Positions 33,662-42,059 of a stretch of 64,000 nucleotides of DNA are shown here, in pieces; position 1 is the first letter of the stretch, and each line of letters starts with the position of its first letter. The DNA comes from Methylocystis sp. KS32 (GTDB taxonomy: Bacteria > Pseudomonadota > Alphaproteobacteria > Rhizobiales > Beijerinckiaceae), in NCBI GenBank assembly GCA_002862095.1, contig PHSQ01000004.1:182261-246260 (forward strand). Reading direction: 5' to 3'. A program made the position numbers and the translations under genes. Below the pieces are notes generated by a model. That model was given only the letters and a program-made list of their open reading frames with translations, searched no databases and had not been told where the DNA came from.

Positions 33662-34665
33662 TGACCCAACGTAAACGCAAATACGAAATCGAGCACCTCA
33701 TTCGAGCATTTCGTCTTTTCGCCACCGCGCGGCAAGAGGCGATTGCGGCAGGCTTCAACGACAACGCCGGCGCCATTCACAGTTGCGAACGCATTTTGAA
33801 TATCCTCGGTCTACGTCTGAATCATCCGGACATTGGCCATATCAATAATCTCAAGCGCTACGAGCACGCACGGTTTTCTGTTAACGCCGCTACCGCATAT
33901 GCGAATGGAGGGAAAGTTCAGATTGAGCATGTCGCGCCACTTCGTGCGTTTACGAAAGCGGCCATTGTCAAGATCGACCATAAAGCTACAGACGCCGAAT
34001 TGATCGAGTTCATTCGGGAGAAATTCGTGCTTGTGCTTTTGACGCCGAAGGAACACTGCACCTTAACAAGCAGAACCGTTCGAAGATGGTTTGTGACCGA
34101 CTCGGCGATGCAGGAATTGAGTTGGCTCCGCCAGCATGTGGGTAAGATTAACCGTCGCACGTGCCATAATCGCCATTCCGCGACCCTGCGATCGTCCATT
34201 CGGGCGAAGCCGCGCACCGACTCTCTCAAGCCGCCGCCCGCCACGCCCCTCAATCTCGCTTCATCTCGCCCCTTCGCCCTCGCCCCCCGCTACTTCCCCG
34301 CCTGCGCCCCAGCCGCCTCATGCCGCAGCAACGCCGCGACCGCCGCCCGGGCGAGGTCGTGGGCGTGTTTTTCGGTTCCGCTGACGACGCCCTTCTTTAC
34401 GGGCAGGTTCTTGCCGGCGGCGAAGATTTCCCATTGCCACATGGCGCCGCGTCCGGCGCCGCCGCGCGAGCGCAGGGAGATCGAATATTTGTTTTCCGTG
34501 TCGGTGCTGTTTGTCATGAGACGCTTATCGCACGCGCGGGGCGTTAACGCCATCGGCGCGTATTCGCGCGCCCTCGATCTTTACCGGCATCGCGACCCGG
34601 CTCTCGGGCCTCGACGGCGACCGTGGCTTTTCTCGTCGGCGGAGCCGTCGCGGGCGGGCGTGTGA
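33661..34665 (+). CDS. Unknown ORF with HNH-like motif
   Basis: The frame opens with ATG at 33661 (overlapping the resolvase stop as TGATG). It reads TQRKRKYEIEHLIRAFRLFA, TARQEAIAAGFNDNAGAIHS, CERILNILGLRLNHPDIGHI, and later YANGGKVQIEHVAPLRAFTK and FVLVLLTPKEHCTLTSRTVR. These first ~175 residues look like a genuine protein and are richer in A/T than the neighbours. IEHVAPL followed by a later P-K-E-H resembles the His motifs of HNH nucleases, but this is tentative. Beyond about 34200 the frame is arginine/proline-rich and overlaps other genes, so the true C-terminus is probably lost. No clear ribosome binding site is present. Confidence 0.45.
   Translation: MTQRKRKYEIEHLIRAFRLFATARQEAIAAGFNDNAGAIHSCERILNILGLRLNHPDIGHINNLKRYEHARFSVNAATAYANGGKVQIEHVAPLRAFTKAAIVKIDHKATDAELIEFIREKFVLVLLTPKEHCTLTSRTVRRWFVTDSAMQELSWLRQHVGKINRRTCHNRHSATLRSSIRAKPRTDSLKPPPATPLNLASSRPFALAPRYFPACAPAASCRSNAATAARARSWACFSVPLTTPFFTGRFLPAAKISHCHMAPRPAPPRERREIEYLFSVSVLFVMRRLSHARGVNAIGAYSRALDLYRHRDPALGPRRRPWLFSSAEPSRAGV
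34290..34517 (-). CDS. Small hypothetical protein
   Basis: 75 residues from the ATG at 34517. It reads TNSTDTENKYSISLRSRGGA, GRGAMWQWEIFAAGKNLPVK, KGVVSGTEKHAHDLARAAVA, then ALLRHEAAGAQAGK. The pattern of beta strands followed by one helix looks like a small folded domain. No family is recognised. It lies antisense to the dubious C-terminal part of the plus-strand ORF at 33661, and of the two overlapping frames this one has the more protein-like composition. Confidence 0.55.
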   Translation of the reverse strand: MTNSTDTENKYSISLRSRGGAGRGAMWQWEIFAAGKNLPVKKGVVSGTEKHAHDLARAAVAALLRHEAAGAQAGK

Positions 34666-34856
34666 TCGCACGCTGGCCGGGCCTCAAGGCGGACCAGCTC
34701 TATCAGAGCCGCGACCTCGCGCCGACGACGGATTTGCGGGCCGTGCTGAAAGGCGTGCTCGCGGATCAATTCGGTGTCTCCGCGCAGGCGTCGGCGGAAA
34801 AAATTTTCCCGGAATCCGTGTCGCTCCCGCCAATGAAGGGATTGATTGCGACCTGA
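34611..34856 (+). pseudogene. C-terminal fragment of a DUF1501 protein
   Basis: The frame reads TATVAFLVGGAVAGGRVIAR, WPGLKADQLYQSRDLAPTTD, LRAVLKGVLADQFGVSAQAS and AEKIFPESVSLPPMKGLIAT. This is the conserved end of DUF1501 (exported sulfatase-like) proteins. The N-terminal several hundred residues, including the signal peptide, are absent. It is therefore a leftover from a deletion, probably by the same events that left the resolvase remnant nearby. Confidence 0.75.
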
Positions 34857-34929
34857 CGCTGAAAGCCTTGCCTTCGAGCCCTCTCGGCTTATTCTGAGAC
34901 AAAGTCGCGATTTTCTGGGAGCTTCTCTC

Positions 34930-35469
34930 ATGCTGACCTATGTTCTCATTCTTTTGCTCGGACTTATCGGCGGCGTTGTCGCCGCGGCGTCGCTTCGCCC
35001 GGAGAAATTCAGCATCTCGCGCAGCGCGATAATCGACGCGCCCGCTTCGGCGGTTTTCGAGCGCATCAGCGACTTTCGCAATTGGGAAGGCTGGTCGCCC
35101 TGGGCGAAGCTCGACCCCAACGCCGTGAAAAATTTCGACGGCCCGCCCGGCGCCGTCGGTTCGAGCTTCGAATGGTTTGGCGCCGCCAAAATGGGCGCGG
35201 GAAAAATCACCATTCTCGAATGCGTCCGCGACGAGATGTTGCGCTTGAGGCTCAACTTGGAGCGGCCGATAAAGGCCGTCAATCTCGCGACCTTCGCCTT
35301 TTCTCCCGCAGGCGAGGGAACCAAGGTGGTTTGGACCATGTCCGGCAAGAAGGATTTTTACGGAAAATTGTTGGGGTTGTTCGTGGATATGGATAAAATG
35401 ATCGGCAAGGATTTCGAGCAGGGGCTCGCCAATCTCAAGACTCTTTTGGAAATTCCACAGGCGGCGTGA
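34930..35469 (+). CDS. SRPBCC-family lipid-binding-like protein
   Basis: 179 residues from the ATG at 34930. An N-terminal membrane anchor (LTYVLILLLGLIGGVVAAAS) precedes a START/Bet v1-like domain: SISRSAIIDAPASAVFERIS, DFRNWEGWSPWAKLDPNAVK, ECVRDEMLRLRLNLERPIKA and FYGKLLGLFVDMDKMIGKDF. Proteins of this kind are annotated as polyketide cyclase or SRPBCC and bind hydrophobic ligands. No substrate can be named. Its stop overlaps the start of the next gene (GTGATGG), so the two are co-translated. Confidence 0.8.
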   Translation: MLTYVLILLLGLIGGVVAAASLRPEKFSISRSAIIDAPASAVFERISDFRNWEGWSPWAKLDPNAVKNFDGPPGAVGSSFEWFGAAKMGAGKITILECVRDEMLRLRLNLERPIKAVNLATFAFSPAGEGTKVVWTMSGKKDFYGKLLGLFVDMDKMIGKDFEQGLANLKTLLEIPQAA

Positions 35470-35891
35470 TGGCTCTTGAACCCTATCTCTTTTTCGGAGG
35501 ACGGGCGGACGAGGCCATTGAGTTTTATCAGCGGGCGCTTGGGGCGAAACTCCTCATGCGAATGCGATTCAAGGACAATCCCGACGCTTCCGCCGCTGTC
35601 CCCGAGGCCCTGGCGGACAAAGTGATGCACGCCCGCCTCGATATTGATGGGGCGACGCTTTTGCTATCAGATGGACATCGGCAGGATGGTCCGAATTTCG
35701 AGGGATTCTCGTTAACGCTTTCGGTTTCGAGCGACGCGGAGGTTGACCGCGTTTGCGCGGCGCTTGGCGAAGGCGGATCAATTGTGCAGGCGCCGCAAAA
35801 AACCTTTTTCTCCTCGCGCTTCGCGATGGCGCGGGACAGGTTTGGCGTGTTGTGGATCTTGCTCGCCGCCGCGACTGAACGTCCTGCCTGA
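35469..35891 (+). CDS. VOC-superfamily protein, PhnB-like
   Basis: 140 residues. One glyoxalase/bleomycin-resistance/dioxygenase fold of the PhnB type: LEPYLFFGGRADEAIEFYQR near the start, VMHARLDIDGATLLLSDGHR in the middle, and FFSSRFAMARDRFGVLWILL at the end. PhnB-like proteins have no firmly known reaction and are often mistaken for metal-dependent demethylases. The ATG at 35469 overlaps the stop of the SRPBCC gene, forming a two-gene operon. Confidence 0.82.
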   Translation: MALEPYLFFGGRADEAIEFYQRALGAKLLMRMRFKDNPDASAAVPEALADKVMHARLDIDGATLLLSDGHRQDGPNFEGFSLTLSVSSDAEVDRVCAALGEGGSIVQAPQKTFFSSRFAMARDRFGVLWILLAAATERPA

Positions 35892-35900
35892 AAAAGAAAA

Positions 35901-35921
35901 TGGCCGGGACGAGCCCGGCCA
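35901..35921 (-). terminator. Terminator between convergent genes (sodB side)
   Basis: TGGCCGGG and CCCGGCCA make an eight-pair stem around a five-base loop. On the minus strand the run TTTTCTTTTTC follows, as expected for a sodB terminator. It also separates sodB from the convergent VOC gene. Confidence 0.8.
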
Positions 35922-35944
35922 AAATGCTTACAGGCGTCCTTGCC

Positions 35945-36544
35945 TTATTTCGTCGCGGCTTCGAACATCGCCTCGACATGGCTCCAGTTCACGAGGTGAT
36001 CGAGAAAGGCCTTGAGGTAATCGGCGCGGCGGTTGCGATAGTCGATATAGTAGGAGTGCTCCCACACATCCGCGACGAGAATCGGCTTGGCGCCGAAAAC
36101 CAGCGGGTTCTCGGCGTTGGCGGTCTTGCGCACGGCGAGCTTGCCGTCCTTGACCTCGAGCCACACCCAGCCGGAGCCGAACTGGCCGAGGCCCTGGGTC
36201 TGGAATTCTTCCTTGAACTTGTCGACCGAGCCGAAGGAATCGACGATGGCCTTCTCCACCTTGCCCGGAATGGCGCCGCCGCCATTGGGCTTCATCCAAT
36301 GCCAATAGTGGTGGTGGTTGAAGTGCTGAGCCACATTGTTGAAGATCGGCGCGTTCTTGCCGTGGGAGGCGACGATGATCTCCTCGATCGGCTTGCCTTC
36401 GAACTCCGTGCCCTTGATGAAATTGTTGGCGTTGGTCACATAGGCCGCGTGATGCTTGTCGTGGTGGTATTCGAAGGATTCCTTCGAAAGATACGGCTGC
36501 AGCGCGTCATAGGCGTAGGGCAGGGGTTCAAGCGTAAACGACAT
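35945..36544 (-). CDS. sodB: Superoxide dismutase (Fe type)
   Basis: 199 residues. It removes superoxide in the cytoplasm. The iron/manganese fold is clear: PLPYAYDALQPYLSKESFEY with the first ligand histidine, HHDKHHAAYVTNANNFIKG, the second ligand region FNNVAQHFNHHHYWHWMKPN, and the last two ligands in VLVADVWEHSYYIDYRNRRA (Asp and His). The Gln in NVAQHFNHHHYW is at the position typical of Fe enzymes, so iron is favoured. The ~250 bp before it, up to the xylanase gene, contains no gene. Confidence 0.93.
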   Translation of the reverse strand: MSFTLEPLPYAYDALQPYLSKESFEYHHDKHHAAYVTNANNFIKGTEFEGKPIEEIIVASHGKNAPIFNNVAQHFNHHHYWHWMKPNGGGAIPGKVEKAIVDSFGSVDKFKEEFQTQGLGQFGSGWVWLEVKDGKLAVRKTANAENPLVFGAKPILVADVWEHSYYIDYRNRRADYLKAFLDHLVNWSHVEAMFEAATK

Positions 36545-36797
36545 TATCGCGTCTCCTGAAGTTTTGGTCGAAGCGAATTCGGGCGGGGCGCCTCACCAAT
36601 GCTCTTCGTAGTGCGGCGGAGCGTCGCGGGCAATATCGTCTTTGGATGACGCCAACGCAAATTTTATGCTTGGACTGGAGCGCGGGCCTAAAGTTACGCG
36701 CTTTCGATGCGACCTTGACGCATGGCGGCGTCTTCCCGCGGGAATTGTCGAAAAGGCGACCAAAATCGGTTGATGCTCCCCAAGCGGCGTGTCTTCT

Positions 36798-38093
36798 TCA
36801 GCCCTTGACCGCCAGCGCTTTCGCCAGGGCGTCGCGGGCCGTTTTAGGGGCGAGATCCTCGTCATAGATCGTCGGACGCGGGCAAGAGGGTTTCGCGACG
36901 CAGCCGGGCCAGCGGCTGAGCGTCGAAAATGTCGAACCCGGCGAAGAATCGTCGCGATACCACGACAGATTGTCGGCGAAATCCCAATTGGTGAGCATTG
37001 TGACCGCGGGAACTTCCAAAACTGCGGAGACAAAGGACCCTATATAATCGGCCACCAGCCGATCGCGCGCGGCGGCGTCCACGAGCGAGCAATCGTTGAC
37101 GTCGAGTTCGGTGATATAGATCGAGAGGCCGCGCGCCTGTAGTTCCTTGAGAAACCTGACGAATAGCCGCCAATCCGGCTTTTCGCGATCGTTCATCCAT
37201 TCAGGCTGAAGATGGCTTTCGAGACCAACGGCGTCTATCTTGCGCCCGGAGGCTTGCAGACTGTCGACCAGAGCGAGCATCGCGCTGCGCAAGACTGGAC
37301 CGTGTTTATCCGTATCGCAATTGGCTTCGTTGAGATAAAGCGCGGGCTTGGAGGACCGGCTGTATTTTTCGGCGAGGTCGAAGGCGTGGTGGATATAACC
37401 CGGCGAGCCGTCGGGCGTCGGATCGAAAGCGTCGAGCCAGGCGCCCGCGCGCCAGCCCGGCTTGCCAAAGCTGACGCTCCAATAAGCGAACGGCTCGTTG
37501 ACGACCCCGCACCAGGGCATCACGGTTTTGTTGTATTGGCGGTCAAGCTCCTCGAAATGCTCGAATATCATTTGAAAGTTTTTTTCGAATGCCTCGTGTA
37601 GCGCGTCGCGCCAGCCTTTCGGCCGTTCTCTCGCCAGTTTCGTAACCCATGCGGGCAGCCAATCGTTCCAAACGATGGCGTCGCCGCGAACCCTGGCGCC
37701 GAGCCGGGAGGCAAGGCTCACGATGTCGTCGGCTTCGGTCCATGTCGAGAATTTTTGACCGTCCGTCTCTCGCTCGAATGAAATGGAGAGGGGATGCAAA
37801 TTGCCGAATTTCAGACCGCTGCCAATTGCCATCACGCCGGGTTTTTCTTTCTCGATGACGTCGATGACGCCCTTGTCGTAAATCGCGGCGCCTTCGAGAT
37901 GCGTTCCCCATGAGATGCGTGGGTTGATCGCGCCGAGCGGCGTGGGCTGGCTCGATCGGTAGGAAGGCTTGGGCTCCAAGTCCTTGCAGACATGTCCCGC
38001 GAGCGCCCGAGGCGCGAGCGAGAGCGCGGAGCCGGCGCCGATCAGCCCCGAACAAAAATCGCGCCGCGAAAGGTTGAGGCGTTTTTCAGGCAT
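36798..38093 (-). CDS. Tat-exported endo-1,4-beta-xylanase (GH10)
   Basis: 431 residues from the ATG at 38093. The start MPEKRLNLSRRDFCSGLIGA is a twin-arginine signal. The GH10 barrel shows the acid/base glutamate in MPWCGVVNEPFAYWSV (near residue 205), the nucleophile glutamate in GLSIYITELDVNDCSLVDAA (near 320), and VRGDAIVWNDWLPAWVTKLA with the substrate-binding His/Trp equivalents, where the usual H of RGH is replaced by RGD. GLESHLQPEWMND is also typical. Xylan use is unexpected in an obligate C1 bacterium. Related Rhizobiales proteins may act on cell-surface glycans instead. The gene stands alone, upstream of a repeat copy. Confidence 0.85.
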   Translation of the reverse strand: MPEKRLNLSRRDFCSGLIGAGSALSLAPRALAGHVCKDLEPKPSYRSSQPTPLGAINPRISWGTHLEGAAIYDKGVIDVIEKEKPGVMAIGSGLKFGNLHPLSISFERETDGQKFSTWTEADDIVSLASRLGARVRGDAIVWNDWLPAWVTKLARERPKGWRDALHEAFEKNFQMIFEHFEELDRQYNKTVMPWCGVVNEPFAYWSVSFGKPGWRAGAWLDAFDPTPDGSPGYIHHAFDLAEKYSRSSKPALYLNEANCDTDKHGPVLRSAMLALVDSLQASGRKIDAVGLESHLQPEWMNDREKPDWRLFVRFLKELQARGLSIYITELDVNDCSLVDAAARDRLVADYIGSFVSAVLEVPAVTMLTNWDFADNLSWYRDDSSPGSTFSTLSRWPGCVAKPSCPRPTIYDEDLAPKTARDALAKALAVKG

Positions 38094-38183
38094 GGCGACC
38101 GATATGTTTGACTCCACGACCAAAATCCTCGCGCGTTATCCAATCGACGAGAATCCGCCCCGACCTGCCGAAGCGGGGCGAAT

Positions 38184-38371
38184 CGCCATCGAAAAAGTCT
38201 GTCGAATTTTTCGTGATTCGGCCTAAAGTGAAATCCTTGCTCGATCGTAACCTTGGAGCGCTTTCCGACCAGACGGAATCGTCTGGTCGATTAAGAAATC
38301 GCTCCAGGTTAAAAATGCGGGAGCAAAATCCAATCGAAAAAGTCTATCAACTTTTTCGGATTTTGCTCTAA
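38184..38371 (+). repeat. Dispersed copy of repeat module B with a diverged half-copy
   Basis: 38255-38371 matches module B of the array at 78-1063 almost base for base: GACCAGACG/CGTCTGGTC, then GAGCAAAATCC/GGATTTTGCTC around GAAAAAGT/ACTTTTTC. Only a few changes occur between the two hairpins. Just before it, 38184-38226 has a worn version of the second hairpin (GAATC...GAAAAAGT...TTTTTCG...GATTC). It lies between divergent genes. Confidence 0.88.
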
Positions 38372-38519
38372 GAGGCGAATGTCCGTCGAGTATGGGCAAG
38401 AGATCGGGATGGGATTAGAACAAGCTTAAGGAAATCGCGGCGCATCGCCAAGCCGCTTTGGCCCGACGCGGAGCGGGCGGCGTTGTCGCCGGCGAAAACT
38501 CTGGGAAACTCTTACCGCA

Positions 38520-39032
38520 ATGCTGCGAATAACATCGAGATGGATCATCACCCTCGCCGGCCTCGTTCTGGTTGCGGGCGGAGGGGCCGCGATGGCCAAC
38601 GGCTGGGAAATGATCCAGGTCGAACGCGGTTGGAGCCTTTTCATCGGCGGCGCCGCGGCGTTGGCGGGCGGCGTGATCGTCGTTGCGATTGGCCAGGTCG
38701 TGGCGCGTCTCGATGAGCTGATTGTCTCCTCGAAGGCTTGGCGAAACGGAGAGACGACGGCGCTGCCGGCGTCATCGTCGAAGAAGGCGGATATTCCGCC
38801 GCGGGAAACCGCCGAGGAGGCCCCTGACAAGGCGCCCGCCGCGCCGAGGCGGAGGGACGAAGCAGGAAAAGAGCCGGTGGAGGTCGACCGTTACGCCTCC
38901 GGCGAGGTCACCTATGTGATGTATTCTGACGGCTCCGTCGAGGTGCGCACGCCGGACGGCGCGCAACGATACGCTTCTCTCTCGGCATTGCGCGCGGAGG
39001 CGCAGATATCGGTCGCTAGACGCTCCAACTGA
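38520..39032 (+). CDS. Two-helix membrane protein of unknown function
   Basis: 170 residues. Two N-terminal hydrophobic helices (WIITLAGLVLVAGGGAAMA and LFIGGAAALAGGVIVVAIGQ) are followed by a charged proline-rich linker (about 85-120) and a small C-terminal domain (EVTYVMYSDGSVEVRTPDGA, QRYASLSALRAEAQ). The last part looks like a short beta-hairpin repeat found in uncharacterised Rhizobiales proteins. No function is assigned. It converges with the CBS-domain gene, and the last 17 bases overlap. Confidence 0.65.
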   Translation: MLRITSRWIITLAGLVLVAGGGAAMANGWEMIQVERGWSLFIGGAAALAGGVIVVAIGQVVARLDELIVSSKAWRNGETTALPASSSKKADIPPRETAEEAPDKAPAAPRRRDEAGKEPVEVDRYASGEVTYVMYSDGSVEVRTPDGAQRYASLSALRAEAQISVARRSN

Positions 39033-39900
39033 GGATGAGCGCGGCGTCGCCGGGAACGCCGTCGGGAAAGCTGACGATCTGAGCCGCGAGGCCGAACCCG
39101 TTGGGCTCAAGTTCCTTTTTCCAGCGTTCGAAGACGTCGCGCGCCTCGCCGCGCAAGGTGTCTGGCCAGTGGCGATCGGGCGCGTTGATGGCGCGCCCCC
39201 CATCCCGGCAAAGCCGGGACGGAAATCGAAACAGGGTGCATTCCTTCAGTCCGGCGCTCGCCGCTCGTCGCGCGCCGGCGATCATCTCCGCCCAATCGCG
39301 GTCGCTCAGCCGGCGTCGCGCCAGTTCCTCGATCAGTCTTTCCTGTTCCTTCAGGGCAAGACGCTTCGCCTGCTGGCGTTGCTCCTCCTCGGCGATCTCG
39401 TGTTGCGCCGCAAGTTCGCGGAAGGCCTGCGCCGTGAATTGTGCCCCGACGATTTTGGAGGTGTTGGCGGAGCCGCTTTTGATTGCGGCGAGCAGGTCGG
39501 CGCGGCGCACGAGACCGACGAGGCGGCCGCTGCTCACCACGGGCAGGCGCTTGAGGCGCTTGTTCTCCATGAGCGGCACGAGCTCAAGAATTTGCGCGAC
39601 GTCGGGAACCGAGATGGCCGGCGCCGTCATTACCTCGGTGACGAGTCGAGGCGTCCGGGGCAAGCTTCGCATGGGAGGGCGCTGCTTGATCAGCCATTGC
39701 GGAATTGGGAGGGCTGCTTCCGCTTCGACGTTCGCGCGTTCCATGTCGCTGCGCGTGACCATGCCAATCGGCCGGCGCGCCGTGTCGACGACGACCACCG
39801 CCCCGGTGGGAGTCGCGGCGAGCTGACGCGCGACCTCGCCAAGGTTGGCGTCCGGCGTGACATAAGCGACATCGCCAAACATCAGGTCGCGTGCGAGCAT
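39016..39900 (-). CDS. CBS-domain protein with C-terminal extension
   Basis: 294 residues. Two CBS motifs are visible: ARDLMFGDVAYVTPDANLGE to PIGMVTRSDMER (about 5-55), and VTEVMTAPAISVPDVAQILE to GRLVGLVRRADLLAAI (about 88-145). They are followed by a long charged coiled coil (HEIAEEEQRQQAKRLALKEQ, ERLIEELARRRLSDRDWA) and a C-terminal domain of unknown type. Paired CBS domains sense adenine nucleotides, but the effector part here is unidentified. There is no membrane segment. Confidence 0.75.
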   Translation of the reverse strand: MLARDLMFGDVAYVTPDANLGEVARQLAATPTGAVVVVDTARRPIGMVTRSDMERANVEAEAALPIPQWLIKQRPPMRSLPRTPRLVTEVMTAPAISVPDVAQILELVPLMENKRLKRLPVVSSGRLVGLVRRADLLAAIKSGSANTSKIVGAQFTAQAFRELAAQHEIAEEEQRQQAKRLALKEQERLIEELARRRLSDRDWAEMIAGARRAASAGLKECTLFRFPSRLCRDGGRAINAPDRHWPDTLRGEARDVFERWKKELEPNGFGLAAQIVSFPDGVPGDAALILSWSV

Positions 39901-39943
39901 TTTAATCCGCTATCGGAAGTTCGTGACCATTGGATTTCGCAGC

Positions 39944-40744
39944 TCATGGATTCAAAGCGATGGTCACAGGCACATGGTCGGACGGACGCTCCCAGCTTCT
40001 GGCCTCGCGAGCGACATGGAGACCCGCCAGCGCGCCGCCAAGAGCCTTGCTCACCAGAATATGGTCAAGACGTCGGCCACGATCCGAGGCCGCCCAGTCG
40101 GCTGCGCGATAACTCCACCAGGTAAAGAGTTTCTCTTCTGGCGGAACGAAATGGCGCATCGAGTCAATCCAATCGCCGGCGGCGAACACCTTGTTGAGCT
40201 TCTCGACCTCGATCGGGGTATGGCTGACGACTTTCAGCAGAGCCTTGTGGCTCCACACATCATGCTCCAATGGGGCGATATTAAGGTCGCCAAGAAGGAC
40301 GGCGCGGCCTTCGGCTATGCGATCCCGTCGGATCCATTCGGTCATCTCGTCGAGAAAACCGAGCTTATGCGCGAATTTTGGATTGATCGCTTCGTCGGGC
40401 TCGTCCCCGCCTGCGGGAACATAAAAATTATGTAAGGCGAGCGGCGCGCCGCTGGCCTCGATCTCGACCGCGACGTGGCGGGCGTGTCCGGCTTCGCAAA
40501 AATCGCGCTTGTCCAGGAGCCGCAGCGGGTGTTTCGAGACGATGGCGACGCCGTGATAGCCCTTTTGCCCATGTATCGCGAAATGTTCGTAGCCTAGCGC
40601 GCGCAGGTCGCTCGACGGAAACTCCGCGTCGCGGCATTTTGTCTCCTGGAGACAAATAACGTCCGGGGCGTGGGTTTTGAGAAAACGGGCGAGCAGCGGC
40701 ATACGCAGCCGCACGGAGTTTATATTCCAGGTGGTGATTTTCAT
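39944..40744 (-). CDS. xthA: Exodeoxyribonuclease III
   Basis: 266 residues. It is an AP endonuclease and 3'-5' exonuclease of base excision repair. Family motifs are MKITTWNINSVRLRMPLLAR at the start, DVICLQETKCRDAEFP with the metal-binding Glu, HGVAIVSK-like GYHGVAIVSKHPLRL, VLLGDLNIAPLEHDVWS with the Asp-Asn pair, RRLDHILVSKAL and the catalytic His in WERPSDHVPVTIAL. It lies after the UPF0283 gene on the same strand, with 23 bp between them. Confidence 0.95.
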   Translation of the reverse strand: MKITTWNINSVRLRMPLLARFLKTHAPDVICLQETKCRDAEFPSSDLRALGYEHFAIHGQKGYHGVAIVSKHPLRLLDKRDFCEAGHARHVAVEIEASGAPLALHNFYVPAGGDEPDEAINPKFAHKLGFLDEMTEWIRRDRIAEGRAVLLGDLNIAPLEHDVWSHKALLKVVSHTPIEVEKLNKVFAAGDWIDSMRHFVPPEEKLFTWWSYRAADWAASDRGRRLDHILVSKALGGALAGLHVAREARSWERPSDHVPVTIALNP

Positions 40745-40767
40745 CGGGCGGGAGAGTTTCTTCCGGA

Positions 40768-41847
40768 TCAGGCTTTCGACTTATCGCCGAACAAAAAAGG
40801 CGCCACCTCGGCGACGCCCGGCTGCTTTTCCGTGCAAAAGGGCATGGGGCGGCAAACGGCCATCGCGGAAAGACCGACCCGCGCCGTCAACAGGCCATTC
40901 AGCACGCCTTCGCCGAGGCGGGCCGAGAGACGCGCGGCGATGCCGTGTCCGACTAATTGTTGCAGAATCGAGTCTCCGACCGCAAGGCCGCCCGTGATAG
41001 CAAGATGCGCTCCGACGGAACGCGCCAGCTTGAAGAAGCCCAATAGCCCCGGCCGCCCGCCATAAATTTCCGCAATGCGGCGCATCAAAGCTATCGCTTG
41101 TCCGGCGACGAAGATAACGTCGATGAGCGCGCGCGGGCTGACGGTGGTGACGACCGAAACCCTTTTCGACGCGCTGGCGATTTCTCGTCGCGCCAGTTCG
41201 TCCAGAGGGAGGACGAGGGTTCTCTCCGCGAGGTCGATCAGATCGCGTCCGTCGATGATCTGCTTGGCGAGTTCCTTCACGCGCGCCCGCGCCTCTCCCG
41301 TTTCCGGCCGACTTTCGTATATCTTGCAGAGTTCAACCAGCCTCTCCCGCGCCGCCGGACCATCGTCATCCGCGCGCGCTTCCGCCAGGGCGATGTGCAG
41401 TCTGGCGATTTTATTCTGGCGCATCATCGTGCGGATTTCCCGAACGAAAAGGGCGAGCGCCGCCACCGCCAGGGCGATGGCCAGAACCAGGCCGACCGTT
41501 CCGAGAATTACGGAGTGGACGAACAGATTCTCGACGAGGTTCGTGAGCCACATCGTGACCGCGAGCGAGACGATGCCCGTTAGCGCGGACCAGAAGACGC
41601 CGCCCCAGGACAGAATAAACCTCCGGAGCAGGCCGCTGGTCTGCGCCTCTTCGACCGCCTGCTCGTCGGAATCGAGGGTTCCCTCGGCTCCCGCGAAGCG
41701 ATTGCCGAACACATCTTCTTCCGGTTCGATGACCTCGGCGAAGGGACGCGCGGCTTCTTCGTCCTGGGACTTTGTCCTCGGCGGCACCACAGTGTCGCCG
41801 TTCAGGCGAAAGGCTCTGGGACGCGGTCTGCGTTCGGGTTCTGTCAT
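40768..41847 (-). CDS. UPF0283 (YcjF-like) membrane protein
   Basis: 359 residues. The N-terminus is polar (about 1-75, FAEVIEPEEDVFGNRFAGAE). Two membrane helices follow (ILSWGGVFWSALTGIVSLAV and SVILGTVGLVLAIALAVAAL), then a DUF697-like C-terminal domain (SVVTTVSPRALIDVIFVAGQ, MRRIAEIYGGRPGLLGFFKL, SLQEQLVGHGIAARLSARLG-like). The family usually lies beside the GTPase gene ycjX, which is not present here. Function unknown; possibly envelope stress. It ends 23 bp before xthA. Confidence 0.85.
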   Translation of the reverse strand: MTEPERRPRPRAFRLNGDTVVPPRTKSQDEEAARPFAEVIEPEEDVFGNRFAGAEGTLDSDEQAVEEAQTSGLLRRFILSWGGVFWSALTGIVSLAVTMWLTNLVENLFVHSVILGTVGLVLAIALAVAALALFVREIRTMMRQNKIARLHIALAEARADDDGPAARERLVELCKIYESRPETGEARARVKELAKQIIDGRDLIDLAERTLVLPLDELARREIASASKRVSVVTTVSPRALIDVIFVAGQAIALMRRIAEIYGGRPGLLGFFKLARSVGAHLAITGGLAVGDSILQQLVGHGIAARLSARLGEGVLNGLLTARVGLSAMAVCRPMPFCTEKQPGVAEVAPFLFGDKSKA

Positions 41848-42059
41848 GCCTGCCTCTAATTTCGCGTCTCTCCTTTATCCTTTTCATCGCCAAAGGGGGA
41901 GACCCTGATCGGATCGGGTTAACTAAAGGCGAGAAAGCCGGCGAAGCCATCTCGGCTCAGGTTGCGGTGGGCCTGAGCCTCGGTTAGCATCGCGCCGAAA
42001 TTCAATCGAGGGACGCGCCACGGTCGTCCCCTTGAAACCAGGGCGCTGCGTCTCCGTTC

